From Halomonas dongshanensis (GTDB lineage: Bacteria; Pseudomonadota; Gammaproteobacteria; Pseudomonadales; Halomonadaceae), in the NCBI RefSeq assembly GCF_024790395.1, contig NZ_JAJISC010000005.1, forward strand, positions 310,001 to 374,000: a stretch of DNA of 64,000 nucleotides, written 5' to 3'. Below the pieces are notes generated by a model. That model made no database searches. It worked only from the letters and a program-made list of their open reading frames with translations, and was not told the origin of the DNA. This document shows positions 1 to 9,149 of the stretch, piece by piece. A program made the translations under genes and the position numbers. How positions within the stretch are numbered: position 1 is the stretch's first letter; each line of letters opens with the position of its first letter.

Positions 1-2
1 GG

Positions 3-650
3 CTGGTGTTTCCCGAACCCGTGCTCGAACTTAGCGGTGAGCACGTGCTGGCGATGCGCTACATCGGCGGTACGCCGCTGCGCGCGCTGGAGAGCGCCGA
101 TGACGCCACCCGCCAGGCTATCGCGCAGGCGCTCGCCGACTGGATCACCCAAGAGCTATTCACCTTTGGCGAGCTTCACGCCGACCCCCACGCGGGCAAC
201 TTCGCCGCCGATGCCGAAGGGCGGCTAGTGGTTTACGATCTGGGTGCGGTGATCCCGGTACCCCAGGCGCGCCTTGATGCCCTGCTGCACCTGCTCGATG
301 CCACGCTTGCCAAAGACCCGCTGGCGATGGATGAGGCAATGCTCGAACTCGGTGGCCGCCAGGGCCAGGGCGCGCCGCTTGCGCTCTATCGCGAAGCCGC
401 CGAGTACATAGCACCGCTATTCGCACCCGGCGAGCAGGACTTTGGCGACGTGCGCGTACACCGCCAGCTGCGTGCGCTTTCGCCCAAGGTGTGGGCCGCC
501 ATGGATCGGCTGCAGCCGCCAGCGGATACGCTGCTGCTGTCGCGTGCGCTCAACGGCCACTACTGGAATTTGGTGCGGCTAAAAGCGCGTTTGGATATGC
601 ATAAGCGCACGGCACCGTTGCTCGCGCAAGGGCGGCACTCGGCGTGCTAG
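3..650 (+). CDS. ABC1/UbiB-AarF-like atypical kinase, C-terminal part
   Basis: The reading frame is open from the window edge, so only the C-terminal part (about 215 residues) is seen; the true start lies upstream. The stretch GELHADPHAGNFAAD followed by VVYDLGAV matches the catalytic loop (HADPHPGN-type) and the metal-binding DFG-like region of the ABC1 atypical kinase family (UbiB/COQ8/AarF), which supports ubiquinone biosynthesis or acts as a general small-molecule kinase/ATPase. The rest is helical and lacks obvious membrane segments at the C-terminus, unlike canonical UbiB, so a UbiB paralogue is more likely than UbiB itself. The next gene follows 35 bp downstream on the same strand. Confidence 0.8.
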   Translation: MVFPEPVLELSGEHVLAMRYIGGTPLRALESADDATRQAIAQALADWITQELFTFGELHADPHAGNFAADAEGRLVVYDLGAVIPVPQARLDALLHLLDATLAKDPLAMDEAMLELGGRQGQGAPLALYREAAEYIAPLFAPGEQDFGDVRVHRQLRALSPKVWAAMDRLQPPADTLLLSRALNGHYWNLVRLKARLDMHKRTAPLLAQGRHSAC

Positions 651-685
651 AATAGCGCCCTTTTGCGATGGCAGTGGAGATGGCG

Positions 686-2503
686 ATGCTGGCGGTATGG
701 GTCGAGCAACTGCTGGGATTTGCCTCTGGGGCACTCTCGGCAATCAGGCAGCAGGAGCGCTACCCCGATTTCATGACGTGGGTACGCAGCGAAGGCGCGC
801 GCCACTTCAATGGCGATGTCGCCATGGCGCAAGCTTTGGCGCCGATTCTGTGGTCGCAGGCACCGCTCGAACGGCTCGATTTCAAGGCCGAGCCGCTGGC
901 TACCCCCAGCCGCAACGAGCCCTGCTGGTGCGACTCAGGACGCAAATACAAGCAGTGCTGCTACCGCGTCGATTTTCCCACCGAGATTCCAGCGCAGATG
1001 ATGTGGATGCTGTCGCTGCGCGAGTGGAAGGGCGCGACCCTAAAAGCAGCGCTGGATAGCCATGAAGCACCGCCTCAAGCGCTGCTCGAAGCAGGGCTGA
1101 TTGCCGCCGAGAGCGGCCAAACCGGGCGTTCCATGCAGATTCTCGAATCGCTCTTCGATGGTCGCGACTGGTCGCGCATGCCTGAGCAGGCCGAGCCCGC
1201 CTTCGAAATTTTGCTGGATATATACCAAGAGCGTGGCTTTACCCGCAAGCGCGCCGACTTGCTCGATGAAGTGCTCGACCGTGGCCCGCTGTTTTTGCGC
1301 GGCGTAGCGCTCGAGCGGCTCTGTTTGATGCATCTGGATAGCGACGACCTCGATAGCGCCCGGGCGGCCTTCGTCAAGGCGCAGCAGGCGCTGCCCGATT
1401 CGCCGACCCTGGCCTACGTCGAAGCCATGCTGCTGCTTCACGAAGGTCACGAAGAGGAGGCCAAGGCGCGGGCTAACTTCTGGTATCGCCGCTTGGTGCG
1501 CCAGGGTGGGCTCGATCAGGACCAGCTCGACTTTCTCGCCGCCCTGGCGGAAAACCCCGGCGCCACCCTGGCCGATCAGCTACTTAGCGCCGAGGAGGAC
1601 CTGGCGACGCCGCTGGTCAACCTGCAGGCACTGCTCGAAGCCTTGCCTACGGCGCCCAAGATCGATGTTAGCGCCGATGCCGAAACCGAGCGGCTGCACT
1701 ATCGCACCAGCGCCCGCGAGCAGACGCTCTTCGCCAGCTGGCACGAGCACTTCCAGGTGCTGGTCGATCAAGAGGTCGCGCTGGGCTTTCGCGGTGACCC
1801 CTGGGCGTACGCCACCGAGTGGATGCCCGCGCTCTGTGCCCATCCCGAATGGCTGGACGCGCCCGAGGTGATGCAGGATGTGTCGCTGGCGTTGACCACG
1901 CGCTTTGGCAACTTGCCGTGGATGGCGCCGAGTTTGCTGATTCCTATGGCCGATCGGGTGTCGCGCTGGCTAGCTCAGGCTCGCGCCGAGGGCGAAGGCA
2001 GCCTGTGCTGGGACGATAGCGATAACGTCATGCTGCTACGCACGGGGCTTGCCCTGGTGGTGGGCATGGAGCGCGGCGCTCGTGAACGCTCCCGGGCGTT
2101 GGCCGAAGAGCTGCTCGCCATTGACCGCGAAGATAGCTTGGGACTTAGCGAGCTGGTGCTCGATCAGCTATTGCGCGATCACCGCAACGAAGCGGCCGTC
2201 GAGATGGTGCGCCAGCAGCGCGACGACGGCTCACTGGTGCTTGGCCTGCTGATGGGCAGAACGCTTGCGCTCTACCGCTTGGCCCGCGAGGAGGCCGCCG
2301 AAACGTCGCTCGCCGAGGCGATGGCGCACAACCGCTACGCCATCGAAATGATCTGCGCCGAGAACCCGCGTCCGGTCCAGCCCCAGCGCTCGGGCGACAT
2401 TCCTCCCGGCTCGCGCGCCGAAGCGTGGCAGTACCGCACCCTCATGCGCGACCAGTGGCGCACCACCCCCGGCGCGCTCGACTGGCTCGCCGCCCACGGT
2501 TGA
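686..2503 (+). CDS. SEC-C motif, TPR-like repeat protein
   Basis: A protein of about 605 residues. Near residue 80 it carries RNEPCWCDSGRKYKQCCY, the SEC-C zinc-binding motif (CxC plus CC) known from the SecA tail and from many stand-alone proteins. The remainder is rich in short helical pairs (for example DLDSARAAFVKAQQALPDSPTLAYVEAMLLLHEG written as separate helices) that look like degenerate tetratricopeptide repeats. There is no signal peptide or membrane segment, so it is cytoplasmic. I chose the ATG at 686 because GGAG sits six bases upstream; ATGs at 668 and 680 are in frame. Its role is unknown; SEC-C domains usually mediate protein or nucleic-acid contacts. Confidence 0.75.
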   Translation: MLAVWVEQLLGFASGALSAIRQQERYPDFMTWVRSEGARHFNGDVAMAQALAPILWSQAPLERLDFKAEPLATPSRNEPCWCDSGRKYKQCCYRVDFPTEIPAQMMWMLSLREWKGATLKAALDSHEAPPQALLEAGLIAAESGQTGRSMQILESLFDGRDWSRMPEQAEPAFEILLDIYQERGFTRKRADLLDEVLDRGPLFLRGVALERLCLMHLDSDDLDSARAAFVKAQQALPDSPTLAYVEAMLLLHEGHEEEAKARANFWYRRLVRQGGLDQDQLDFLAALAENPGATLADQLLSAEEDLATPLVNLQALLEALPTAPKIDVSADAETERLHYRTSAREQTLFASWHEHFQVLVDQEVALGFRGDPWAYATEWMPALCAHPEWLDAPEVMQDVSLALTTRFGNLPWMAPSLLIPMADRVSRWLAQARAEGEGSLCWDDSDNVMLLRTGLALVVGMERGARERSRALAEELLAIDREDSLGLSELVLDQLLRDHRNEAAVEMVRQQRDDGSLVLGLLMGRTLALYRLAREEAAETSLAEAMAHNRYAIEMICAENPRPVQPQRSGDIPPGSRAEAWQYRTLMRDQWRTTPGALDWLAAHG

Positions 2504-2509
2504 GCGATC

Positions 2510-3883
2510 TCAGCCCACTACTGACGCCGCCGGGCGCGGCGTCAGCTGGCGATCACGGTTGATCCACACGGCGAGCAAAATGGCCGGTAACCCCAACAGC
2601 GTGGCAATGAGGAAAAACAGCGCATAGTGCTGCTCGTCGCCCACCACCAGTCCGCCGAAGCCACTCAAAAACTTACCCGGTAACGTCATTAGCGACGAAA
2701 ACAGCGCGTACTGGGTCGCGGTGTAGGCGCGCGATGTCAAACTCGACAAAAAGGCGAGAAAAACGGCGCTGGCGAGTCCATTGGCGAGGTTGTCGCCGAC
2801 GATGGTGAGCACCAGCATGGGCAGCACTTCGCCTGCCAGCGCCAGCGCCGAAAACAGCAGGTTGGTCAGGGTCGCGGCAAGCGCGCCGATCACCAGCATT
2901 GGCCCGATACCATAGCGTGCCACCAAAAGCCCGCCGAGAAGCCCGCCGGTAATGCTCATGGCGATGCCAAAGATATTGGTGACGCTGGCGATGGTGCCGA
3001 GCGAGAAGCCAAGATCGATATACAGTGGGTTGGCCATCGACGCCATGGCCAAGTCGCTGATGCGAAACACCGCGATGAAGAGCAAAATCCACAGCGCTTT
3101 GGTGCCAAAACGGGTGAAAAAGTCGGTAAAGGGGCAGACAATGGCGCCGATGCTCCAGGCGCCAATGCGCCGAAGCCAGGCGGGGCGGCCGCGGCTAAGA
3201 CGCAGAAAGGCGCGCACGCGTGGCTCTTGGATCAGCTGGGTCGAAAGCGTGCGCCGCTTGGGTTCGGGACGCACCAGTACGGTAATGAGGCCGACGCTGA
3301 CCAGCGCCGCCATCGTGAGGTAAGCCACCGACCACGAGGCGCTAGCGGCAATGTAGAGCGCACCCGCGCCCGCCGCTAGCAGCCCGCCGCGATAGCCCAC
3401 GATATACATCGACGCCATGGCCGCTTGCAGGTCGTCGTCGGCGGACTCGATACGGTAGGCGTCGATGGCGATGTCTTGCGTTGCCGAGCCAAAGGCAACC
3501 AGCAGCGCCATGGCAGCAACGAAGCCGAGATTGCCGATGGGGTCGATACCGGCAAGCCCGATGAGCCCAAGCGCAATGGTAAGCTGGGCGATGATCATCC
3601 AGCCGCGCCGCTGGCCAAGACGCCGGGTGAGGATGGGCAGCGGGAGGCGGTCGACCACTGGCGCCCAGAAAATCTTGATCGAGTAGAGAATGCCTATCCA
3701 AGAGAAAAAGCCGATGGCTGCGACCTCGACGCCGTCGCTGCGTAGCCACGCGGAAAGCGTCGAGAAAACCAATAAAAAAGGAAGACCGGCAGAGAAGCCC
3801 AGAAACAAGATAGTGATGACCGGCGCGCGGAAGTAGATGGCAAGAGATGCCAGCCAGCTGCGCTGCGGTGACAGGGTGGGCAT
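2510..3883 (-). CDS. ampG: AmpG-like muropeptide permease (MFS)
   Basis: An integral membrane protein of about 457 residues with 12 or more hydrophobic segments and the MFS fold. The N-terminal part (FRAPVITILFLGFSAGLPF, then APVVDRLPLP, then GSATQDIAIDAYRIE) is typical of AmpG, which imports GlcNAc-anhydroMurNAc peptides from the periplasm for cell-wall recycling. The start is set at MPTLSP; a longer frame exists to 3940 but would overlap the promoter of the divergent slyD gene. NagZ, which acts on the imported muropeptides, is also in this window (40.6 kb). AmpG and related acetyl-CoA-transporter-like permeases can be confused, so substrate is inferred from family. Confidence 0.82.
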   Translation of the reverse strand: MPTLSPQRSWLASLAIYFRAPVITILFLGFSAGLPFLLVFSTLSAWLRSDGVEVAAIGFFSWIGILYSIKIFWAPVVDRLPLPILTRRLGQRRGWMIIAQLTIALGLIGLAGIDPIGNLGFVAAMALLVAFGSATQDIAIDAYRIESADDDLQAAMASMYIVGYRGGLLAAGAGALYIAASASWSVAYLTMAALVSVGLITVLVRPEPKRRTLSTQLIQEPRVRAFLRLSRGRPAWLRRIGAWSIGAIVCPFTDFFTRFGTKALWILLFIAVFRISDLAMASMANPLYIDLGFSLGTIASVTNIFGIAMSITGGLLGGLLVARYGIGPMLVIGALAATLTNLLFSALALAGEVLPMLVLTIVGDNLANGLASAVFLAFLSSLTSRAYTATQYALFSSLMTLPGKFLSGFGGLVVGDEQHYALFFLIATLLGLPAILLAVWINRDRQLTPRPAASVVG

Positions 3884-3972
3884 TCGCGATGGCTCCAGAC
3901 GATGACCGCTACAGCTGTTAAACTCGACGGTCGATTTCAATGACCGAGCAGCTTAACGGAGAAGCGATTTCC

Positions 3973-4479
3973 ATGTCGATCACAGCGCATCAGGTGGTGG
4001 CCCTGCATTACGTCCTGCGCGACGACGCGGGCCAAGTCCTTGACGATTCGGCCGCGCGCGGTAAGCCGCTTGAGTACCTGCACGGCCACGCCAACCTCAT
4101 CGCCGGGCTCGAGCGGGCCTTGGCAGAGCAGGTCGTGGGCGCCGAGCTCGAAATCACCCTGGCGCCTGAAGACGCCTATGGCGCGCGCAACGAGGCCCTG
4201 GTGCAGCGCGTTGGACGGGGCGCCTTTGGCAGCGCCGATCTCTCACCTGGCAGCCGGTTTCAGACCGAAGGCGAAGCTGGGCCGCAGATCGTCACCGTAC
4301 TGGCGCTCGAGGGCGACCAAGTCATCATCGATACCAACCATCCGCTGGCGGGTAAGACGCTACGCTATAGCATCAAGATACTCGCCCAGCGCGACGCCAC
4401 CCGCGCGGAACTCGCCAAGGGGCATCCGCTGCCGCCTGGCACCGAGCACAAGAGCGTCGAAGATAAAAAGGTGCTCTGA
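3973..4479 (+). CDS. FKBP-type peptidyl-prolyl isomerase, SlyD-like
   Basis: A protein of 168 residues with the FKBP domain interrupted by the 'insert-in-flap' chaperone domain. HYVLRDDAGQVLDDS at the start, then PLEYLHGHANLIAGLERAL and the flap around APEDAYGARN are diagnostic of SlyD/FkpB-type enzymes, which catalyse cis-trans isomerisation of prolyl bonds and act as cytosolic folding helpers. The histidine-rich metal-binding tail of E. coli SlyD is absent here, and the protein ends in a short lysine-rich tail. The start MSITAHQ follows a CGGAGAAG ribosome site; the frame extends upstream to 3940 but without such a site. It is transcribed divergently from ampG. Confidence 0.85.
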   Translation: MSITAHQVVALHYVLRDDAGQVLDDSAARGKPLEYLHGHANLIAGLERALAEQVVGAELEITLAPEDAYGARNEALVQRVGRGAFGSADLSPGSRFQTEGEAGPQIVTVLALEGDQVIIDTNHPLAGKTLRYSIKILAQRDATRAELAKGHPLPPGTEHKSVEDKKVL

Positions 4480-4918
4480 GATTCGCTATAGCGCCTTCTC
4501 GATCTTTGGCTCGCTTCTTGACCCAGGTCAGTTCATGCGCCCCAGACAACGGCTAAGATGCCTACATACGAAACGAGAGAGGCACGATCAAACATTGAGC
4601 GCCACTCTCGCCTTCTCACCGCATCATCGTCGGCTGCCGCAAAGCGCCTTAGACAGCCGATGAGACTCGTCGTCAGGGGAGGGGGTTTATCAAGGTAGAC
4701 CCTCGGTTGCCGACCCATTTGGGTCGGCATTTTTTTGCCCGCTCGTTGGCCGTGCTCACGTATATAATCGTGATGAATCATACTGTGTCACGCAGTATCA
4801 ACGGTTTTTTCGAAAGTTCGATTCTGCTTTTTTCAGCGGTTTACCCCTCGGCCAGCCGGTATGATCCAGCCCATAGGTGGCTAACGCAGCCACATGATCG
4901 ATAACCAAGGATGTGGGC
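4480..4918 (+). other. Long intergenic region with possible small RNA
   Basis: This 439-bp stretch has no convincing protein gene. A weak promoter-like pair is present (TTCATG at 4532, 16-nt spacer, TAAGAT at 4554). Downstream lie a 7-bp stem (4630-4636 with 4654-4660), a purine-rich run around 4675-4685, and a strong intrinsic terminator at 4708-4736. The terminator lies about 230 bp beyond the slyD stop, which is far for a simple 3' end and suggests an independent transcript of roughly 170 nt, or a long slyD 3' UTR. The part after 4740 is AT-rich and probably holds the cytochrome b561 promoter. Confidence 0.35.
4708..4736 (+). terminator. Strong intrinsic terminator
   Basis: A perfect 9-bp stem (TGCCGACCC with GGGTCGGCA), loop ATTT, is followed by seven T residues. 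It would end transcription from slyD or from the candidate small RNA. Confidence 0.85.
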
Positions 4919-5458
4919 ATGTGGCGCAATACGCGTAGCGGGTGGGGAATCGTCAGTATTGGCTTTCATTGGCTTAGTGCCATCGCCATCGTTGGAATGT
5001 TCGTGCTCGGCTGGTGGATGACCGGGCTTGGATATTTTGACCCCTGGTACAACCAAGGCCCGTGGGTGCATCGCTCGATTGGCGTGCTATTACTACTCGT
5101 TACGCTGGCGCGGCTCGTTTGGCGCTTCGTGCAGCCAACGCCGCACGGTGAGGGCAGCCGCTGGGAGATCGCCGCTGCGCACCTTGGCCATCTCGCCCTC
5201 TACATTTTACTGCTGCTCGTCTTGGTCAGCGGCTACCTAATATCCACGGCTAACGGTCGCGGTATCAGCGTCTTCGACTGGTTCGAGGTGCCGGCGCTGG
5301 TGTCGCGCTTACCCAATCAGGCAAGTATCGCCGGTGACATACACTGGTACAGCGCCGTCACCTTGATGGTGCTGGCTGCAGGCCATGCCCTGGCGGCGTT
5401 CAAGCACCACTGGTGGGACAAGCACGATACCCTACGCCGAATGCTGCGCCCGATGTAA
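4919..5458 (+). CDS. Cytochrome b561 family protein
   Basis: About 179 residues with four hydrophobic segments and histidines in the positions expected for two b-type hemes: GFHWLSAIAIVG in helix 1, PWVHRSIGVLLL in helix 2, and IHWYSAVTLMVLAAGHAL in helix 4. The family moves electrons across the inner membrane, often from quinol to periplasmic acceptors. The ATG at 4919 has CCAAGGA eight bases upstream; a GTG at 4913 is also in frame. The YceI gene follows 93 bp downstream on the same strand, a pairing also seen in E. coli (yceJ-yceI), so a shared role with an isoprenoid-binding periplasmic partner is likely. Confidence 0.88.
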   Translation: MWRNTRSGWGIVSIGFHWLSAIAIVGMFVLGWWMTGLGYFDPWYNQGPWVHRSIGVLLLLVTLARLVWRFVQPTPHGEGSRWEIAAAHLGHLALYILLLLVLVSGYLISTANGRGISVFDWFEVPALVSRLPNQASIAGDIHWYSAVTLMVLAAGHALAAFKHHWWDKHDTLRRMLRPM

Positions 5459-5551
5459 ATGCTATAGGCACGGTGTGAATACTTATAGATAAGCAAGACG
5501 TTTCTCTGGCACTGCAGCGCAGTGTCCCTTAAGGAAGATCGGTAAAGGAGC

Positions 5552-6142
5552 ATGACGATGTTGAAAAAGAGTGCACTGTTCACGGCGATTGCCGCTGCGT
5601 CGCTGATTCCGCTGAGCCAAGCGCAGGCGGCCGACTACACCATCGATACCGAAGGCCAGCACGCTTTCGTTCAGTTCAAGATCAGCCATCTCGGCTTCTC
5701 CTACATTCTCGGCAGCTTCGAAGAGTTCAGCGGCAGCCTGAGCTACGATGAAGACGACGTCGATGCCTCTACGGTCAACGTCGAAGTGCAGGTCAATAGC
5801 CTTAACTCCAACCACGCCGAGCGCGATCGCCACATTCTGAGCGAAGACTTCCTCAACGCCAGCGAATACCCTACCGCTACCTTCGAATCTACCGGCTTTG
5901 AATCCACCGGTGACAACGAAGGTACGCTGACCGGTAACCTGACGCTGCACGGCGAGACGCACGAGATCGAAATGCCGGTCACGCTGCTGGGTCAAGGGGA
6001 AGATCCTTGGGGTAACTACCGCGTCGGCTTCGAGGGCAGCACCATGCTGACCCTAAGCGACTACGGTATCGATCTAAGCGATTTCCCCGAGCCGATGCAC
6101 GAACTCGAACTCTACGTGACCTTCGAAGGCATTCGCCAGTAA
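5552..6142 (+). CDS. yceI: YceI family periplasmic protein
   Basis: A 196-residue protein with a clear Sec signal peptide (KKSALFTAIAAASLIPLS then QAQA-ADYTID, cleavage near residue 27). The mature part has the YceI lipocalin-like pattern: ADYTIDTEGQHAFVQFKISH, GSFEEFSGSL, HAERDRHILSEDFLNASEYP and TGNLTLHGETHEI. Members bind isoprenoid quinones or related polar lipids in the periplasm. AAAGGAG precedes the ATG at 5552; MLKK at 5558 is an alternative start. It lies directly after cytochrome b561 and is closed by a strong terminator, so the two probably form one unit. Confidence 0.9.
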   Translation: MTMLKKSALFTAIAAASLIPLSQAQAADYTIDTEGQHAFVQFKISHLGFSYILGSFEEFSGSLSYDEDDVDASTVNVEVQVNSLNSNHAERDRHILSEDFLNASEYPTATFESTGFESTGDNEGTLTGNLTLHGETHEIEMPVTLLGQGEDPWGNYRVGFEGSTMLTLSDYGIDLSDFPEPMHELELYVTFEGIRQ

Positions 6143-6160
6143 GATAGTCGCGTACCGCAA

Positions 6161-6193
6161 GCGCCACTGCTCGATTGGGCAGTGGCGCTTTTT
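6161..6193 (+). terminator. Intrinsic terminator after yceI
   Basis: Ten-base-pair stem GCGCCACTGC / GCAGTGGCGC with an 8-nt loop, followed by five T residues. It lies 18 bp after the yceI stop. Confidence 0.88.
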
Positions 6194-6256
6194 ACGTTTT
6201 ATGGCGGCGATAATCTACGCGGTGATCACGCGGCCTACGAGGAGAGAAGTAACGTG

Positions 6257-7585
6257 ATGGGTGACAAACCATCGATGAAGCTCCAGCTGTGGCGCCAGAC
6301 CTGGCCCATGGCGATGGGCGTGTTGGCGCTGTTGGGCTTTCAACTGGTCGACAGCGCCTTCATTGCCCGCCTGGGTACGCTGCCGCTGGCGGCGCAGTCG
6401 TTCACCTTTCCCCTGACGTTTTTGATGATCGGCGTACAGGTGGGGATGGGCATCGCCATTGCTGCACTGATTTCGCGCGCTTATGGCCAGGGCGAACACC
6501 AGCGTGCCGAACGACTCGGCGCCTTGGTGGTGCTTCTGGGCGGCGGGGTGATGGCGCTCTTGTCACTCGCTTTGTGGGTATTTCATGTGCCCATCTTTCG
6601 GGCTTTGGGCGCGGATACGGTCGCGCTGAGCTATATCTACGCCTACTGGTGGCCGCAGCTCATCGCCTCGTGGCTTGGCGCAGTGCTCTATTTCATTTAC
6701 AGCATCTTTCGCGCCCACGGCGACACCCGCCTGCCGGGCAAGATGATGGTGGTGAGTAGCTTGCTCAACGCCGTGCTCGATCCGCTGTTCATCTTCGGTG
6801 TGGGTGATTTCGACGGTTGGGGGCTGCCCGGTGCGGCCTGGGCGACCTGTGTTGCCTTCACGTTGGGGTTATTGATTACCGCGCGGCGACTCTATCAGCG
6901 GCGGTGGCTCAGTTGGCAGGGCATCGGTGCTGAAGCAGCTACCTCTTGGCGCCCGTTCATGGGCATTGCCGGGCCTGCGATGATCAGTCAATTGATGCCA
7001 CCTCTTGCGGCAGTATTGGCCATTTCGGTAGTAGCGGGTCTCGGGGAAACCCAGGTGGCTGCCTGGGGGCTTGCCAGCCGTTTGGAGACGCTCTCGTTGA
7101 TGGTGATCTTGGCGCTGACCATGTCGCTGCCGCCCTGGCTTGGACGCTGCTATGGCGCCAACGACTGGACGCAGATACACGCCCTGATGCGCCTGGCGCT
7201 GCGCGTGGCGATCTTTTGGCAGCTGGGGCTTGGCGTGGTCATGGCGCTGGCATCTCCCCTGGTGGCAGCGCTGCTGGCCGGTACCCAGGACGTGCGCGAA
7301 GAGCTTGGGCTATTGATTCGCTTTCTACTCCCCAGCTACGCCGGGCTTGGGGTATGCATGCTGGTGGTGTCGGCGGGCAACGCCTTGGGCTGGCCGCTGC
7401 GGGCCATGCTGCTCTCTGGAGCGCGGCTGTTCGTCTTCTATTTACCCTGTTTGTGGCTGGGTACCGAGCTTTTTGGTTGGACGGGGCTCGCGGCTGGGGC
7501 GGCCCTGGGCAATCTGCTGGCGGGTGCCTTTGCCGCCTACTGGCTAAAGCGGATTCTATCCCGCCCGCAGCGGCGGGCGGGATGA
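6257..7585 (+). CDS. MATE family multidrug efflux transporter
   Basis: An inner-membrane protein of about 442 residues with 12 hydrophobic segments and the two-lobed MATE pattern, for example WPMAMGVLALLGFQLVDSAF near the N-terminus and HGDTRLPGKMMVVSSLLNAV followed by DPLFIFG in the middle. MATE (NorM/DinF) proteins export cationic drugs or metabolites in exchange for sodium or protons. I selected the ATG at 6257 (MGDKPSMKL) because GAGGAGAG stands ten bases upstream; an upstream in-frame ATG at 6182 would lie inside the terminator of yceI. Convergent with the next permease gene. Confidence 0.88.
   Translation: MGDKPSMKLQLWRQTWPMAMGVLALLGFQLVDSAFIARLGTLPLAAQSFTFPLTFLMIGVQVGMGIAIAALISRAYGQGEHQRAERLGALVVLLGGGVMALLSLALWVFHVPIFRALGADTVALSYIYAYWWPQLIASWLGAVLYFIYSIFRAHGDTRLPGKMMVVSSLLNAVLDPLFIFGVGDFDGWGLPGAAWATCVAFTLGLLITARRLYQRRWLSWQGIGAEAATSWRPFMGIAGPAMISQLMPPLAAVLAISVVAGLGETQVAAWGLASRLETLSLMVILALTMSLPPWLGRCYGANDWTQIHALMRLALRVAIFWQLGLGVVMALASPLVAALLAGTQDVREELGLLIRFLLPSYAGLGVCMLVVSAGNALGWPLRAMLLSGARLFVFYLPCLWLGTELFGWTGLAAGAALGNLLAGAFAAYWLKRILSRPQRRAG
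7558..7583. terminator. GC-rich hairpin between convergent genes
   Basis: An 11-bp stem (ATCCCGCCCGC / GCGGGCGGGAT) with a 4-nt loop overlaps the last codons of the MATE gene. No T-run follows on either strand, so it may be a weak or bidirectional terminator. Confidence 0.35.
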
Positions 7586-7600
7586 TCGGCGAGCCTTAGC

Positions 7601-9088
7601 TTAGCGTTTCGACGCCTCGCCCTGCTGGAAGGCAAAGTAAACGAAGAGTAGCGCCATGGCGCCGTAGCCCAGGGTGAAATCGGGCGCGGCGTTGAAACCG
7701 AGCACCGATGCGTGCATCAAGCCAATGAAGGAGAAACCGGCGGCAATCACCGCAAAGGCCGCCGCGCGACGGAACTGATGGTCGATCACCGATACGGTCA
7801 TGGCGCCAAGCAGTATCGCGGTGAACATCGCTCCCTGGCCGAGCACCACGATGGCGCTGGAGATGTCGCTCACCACTTCGCCCGCCCCGCGATTGAAGCG
7901 AGTCATCACGTAGTTGGCAAAGTAGGGCAGCATGGCAAGCGCGATGGCCGGATAGTAGCGGGTATCGTTGGCTTGGAAGGCGGTCGCGATCATCGACATA
8001 CCCACGAAGACCAACAGCGGCGCCACGACGGAGACCGGAATCAGCGCCGCCAGCACGGCGATGAGACCAAACATCGTCGCCAGCGCGTAGACCGCACCGT
8101 TGAGCAGGCTGTAGCCGCGCCCGGCGCCCATCCACTTGGCGCCAACGGTTGCAATGTACACGGTGGTGGGGAAGACGCCGCCAAAGAGCGCGCCGATCAT
8201 GGTGCCCACGCCGTCGACGGCCTGGCATTCGCGCACGTCGTACTTGTCGCCTGCGGCTTCCATCGCCTCGACGTTGTTCATGGTCTCGATGGCGTTGTAG
8301 AGCGTGATCGGTAGCACCACGGTGAGCACGGCCAGCATGCTGGTGAACAGAAGCCCCAGGCCCTCGAACCACGCGAGGTTGGGCAGCAGCGGATAGAAGC
8401 CAAAGTGCGTGAAGGCGTCGCTGAAGCGCTCGCCACCGGCATCGCCGATCAGGTAGGCCATGACGGTACCGACGATGATGGCAAATAGCGATGTCGGCAG
8501 TTTGAACGGCATGCTCACCCGTGCCACCAAACCAATGATGATGATGGCGAGCACTACAAGGCCGACGATCGGCATCTCCATGGTTTTGAACAGCATCTCA
8601 CCGGCGATGAAGGTCAGCGCCACACCGGCCACGGCGCCCAGCATCGCCGCGCGAGGCAGATGATGCTGCACCCAGCGGCCAATCAGGCTAATCACCGCTT
8701 CGATGGCGCCGCTAATGAAGCAGGCCGCCACGGCCACCTTCCAGGCAAGCTCGGCATCGCCAGTGAGCTGCTTGGCGGGAAGCAATACGCCGAAGAGAAA
8801 GACGAACATGACCGGCGTGGAGATGCCGTAGGAGAGTGCCGTGACGTCATTGCGCTGCTCTTTGCGGGCCAAGCGCGCCGCGCTCCAGGCGTAGTAGAAG
8901 TTACCCACCATGACCGCGACGGCAGCCCCTGGGAGCACCTGCCCATAAACGATGGAGGCGGGAAACCCCAACTCGATCATGGTGATGGCGATGATGATGA
9001 AGTTGGCGATGTTGTTTTGGAACAGTGCGAAGAAGGCGTCGGTGTCTTCTTTCTTGTACCAAGGGTAGGAGGTGAGGGCAGCCGCCAT
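7601..9088 (-). CDS. NCS2-type nucleobase permease
   Basis: About 495 residues with 12-14 hydrophobic segments. Features such as NDVTALSYGISTPVMFVF, GFPASIVYGQVLPGAAVAV and the internal VFVGMSMIATAF resemble xanthine/uracil/vitamin C permeases of the NCS2 family, closer to the AzgA-like branch than to UraA. These import purines or pyrimidines by proton symport. The start MAAALTSYPWYKK at 9088 has GAGG upstream; the longer frame to 9136 lacks support. A palindrome 60-75 bp upstream (9150-9163) is nearly the same as one ahead of a second NCS2 permease at 28531, suggesting common regulation. The exact substrate cannot be read from sequence. Confidence 0.8.
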   Translation of the reverse strand: MAAALTSYPWYKKEDTDAFFALFQNNIANFIIIAITMIELGFPASIVYGQVLPGAAVAVMVGNFYYAWSAARLARKEQRNDVTALSYGISTPVMFVFLFGVLLPAKQLTGDAELAWKVAVAACFISGAIEAVISLIGRWVQHHLPRAAMLGAVAGVALTFIAGEMLFKTMEMPIVGLVVLAIIIIGLVARVSMPFKLPTSLFAIIVGTVMAYLIGDAGGERFSDAFTHFGFYPLLPNLAWFEGLGLLFTSMLAVLTVVLPITLYNAIETMNNVEAMEAAGDKYDVRECQAVDGVGTMIGALFGGVFPTTVYIATVGAKWMGAGRGYSLLNGAVYALATMFGLIAVLAALIPVSVVAPLLVFVGMSMIATAFQANDTRYYPAIALAMLPYFANYVMTRFNRGAGEVVSDISSAIVVLGQGAMFTAILLGAMTVSVIDHQFRRAAAFAVIAAGFSFIGLMHASVLGFNAAPDFTLGYGAMALLFVYFAFQQGEASKR

Positions 9089-9149
9089 TGAGAGCCTCGT
9101 CGTGTGGTGATAGGCAAGCGCAGAAAAGATCGTCACGTCGAGGGTGAGT

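Noticed and set aside
2521..2545. CTGACGCCGC / GCGGCGTCAG hairpin as a terminator of the SEC-C gene or ampG
   Set aside because: It lies within the last codons of ampG and no T-run follows on either strand.
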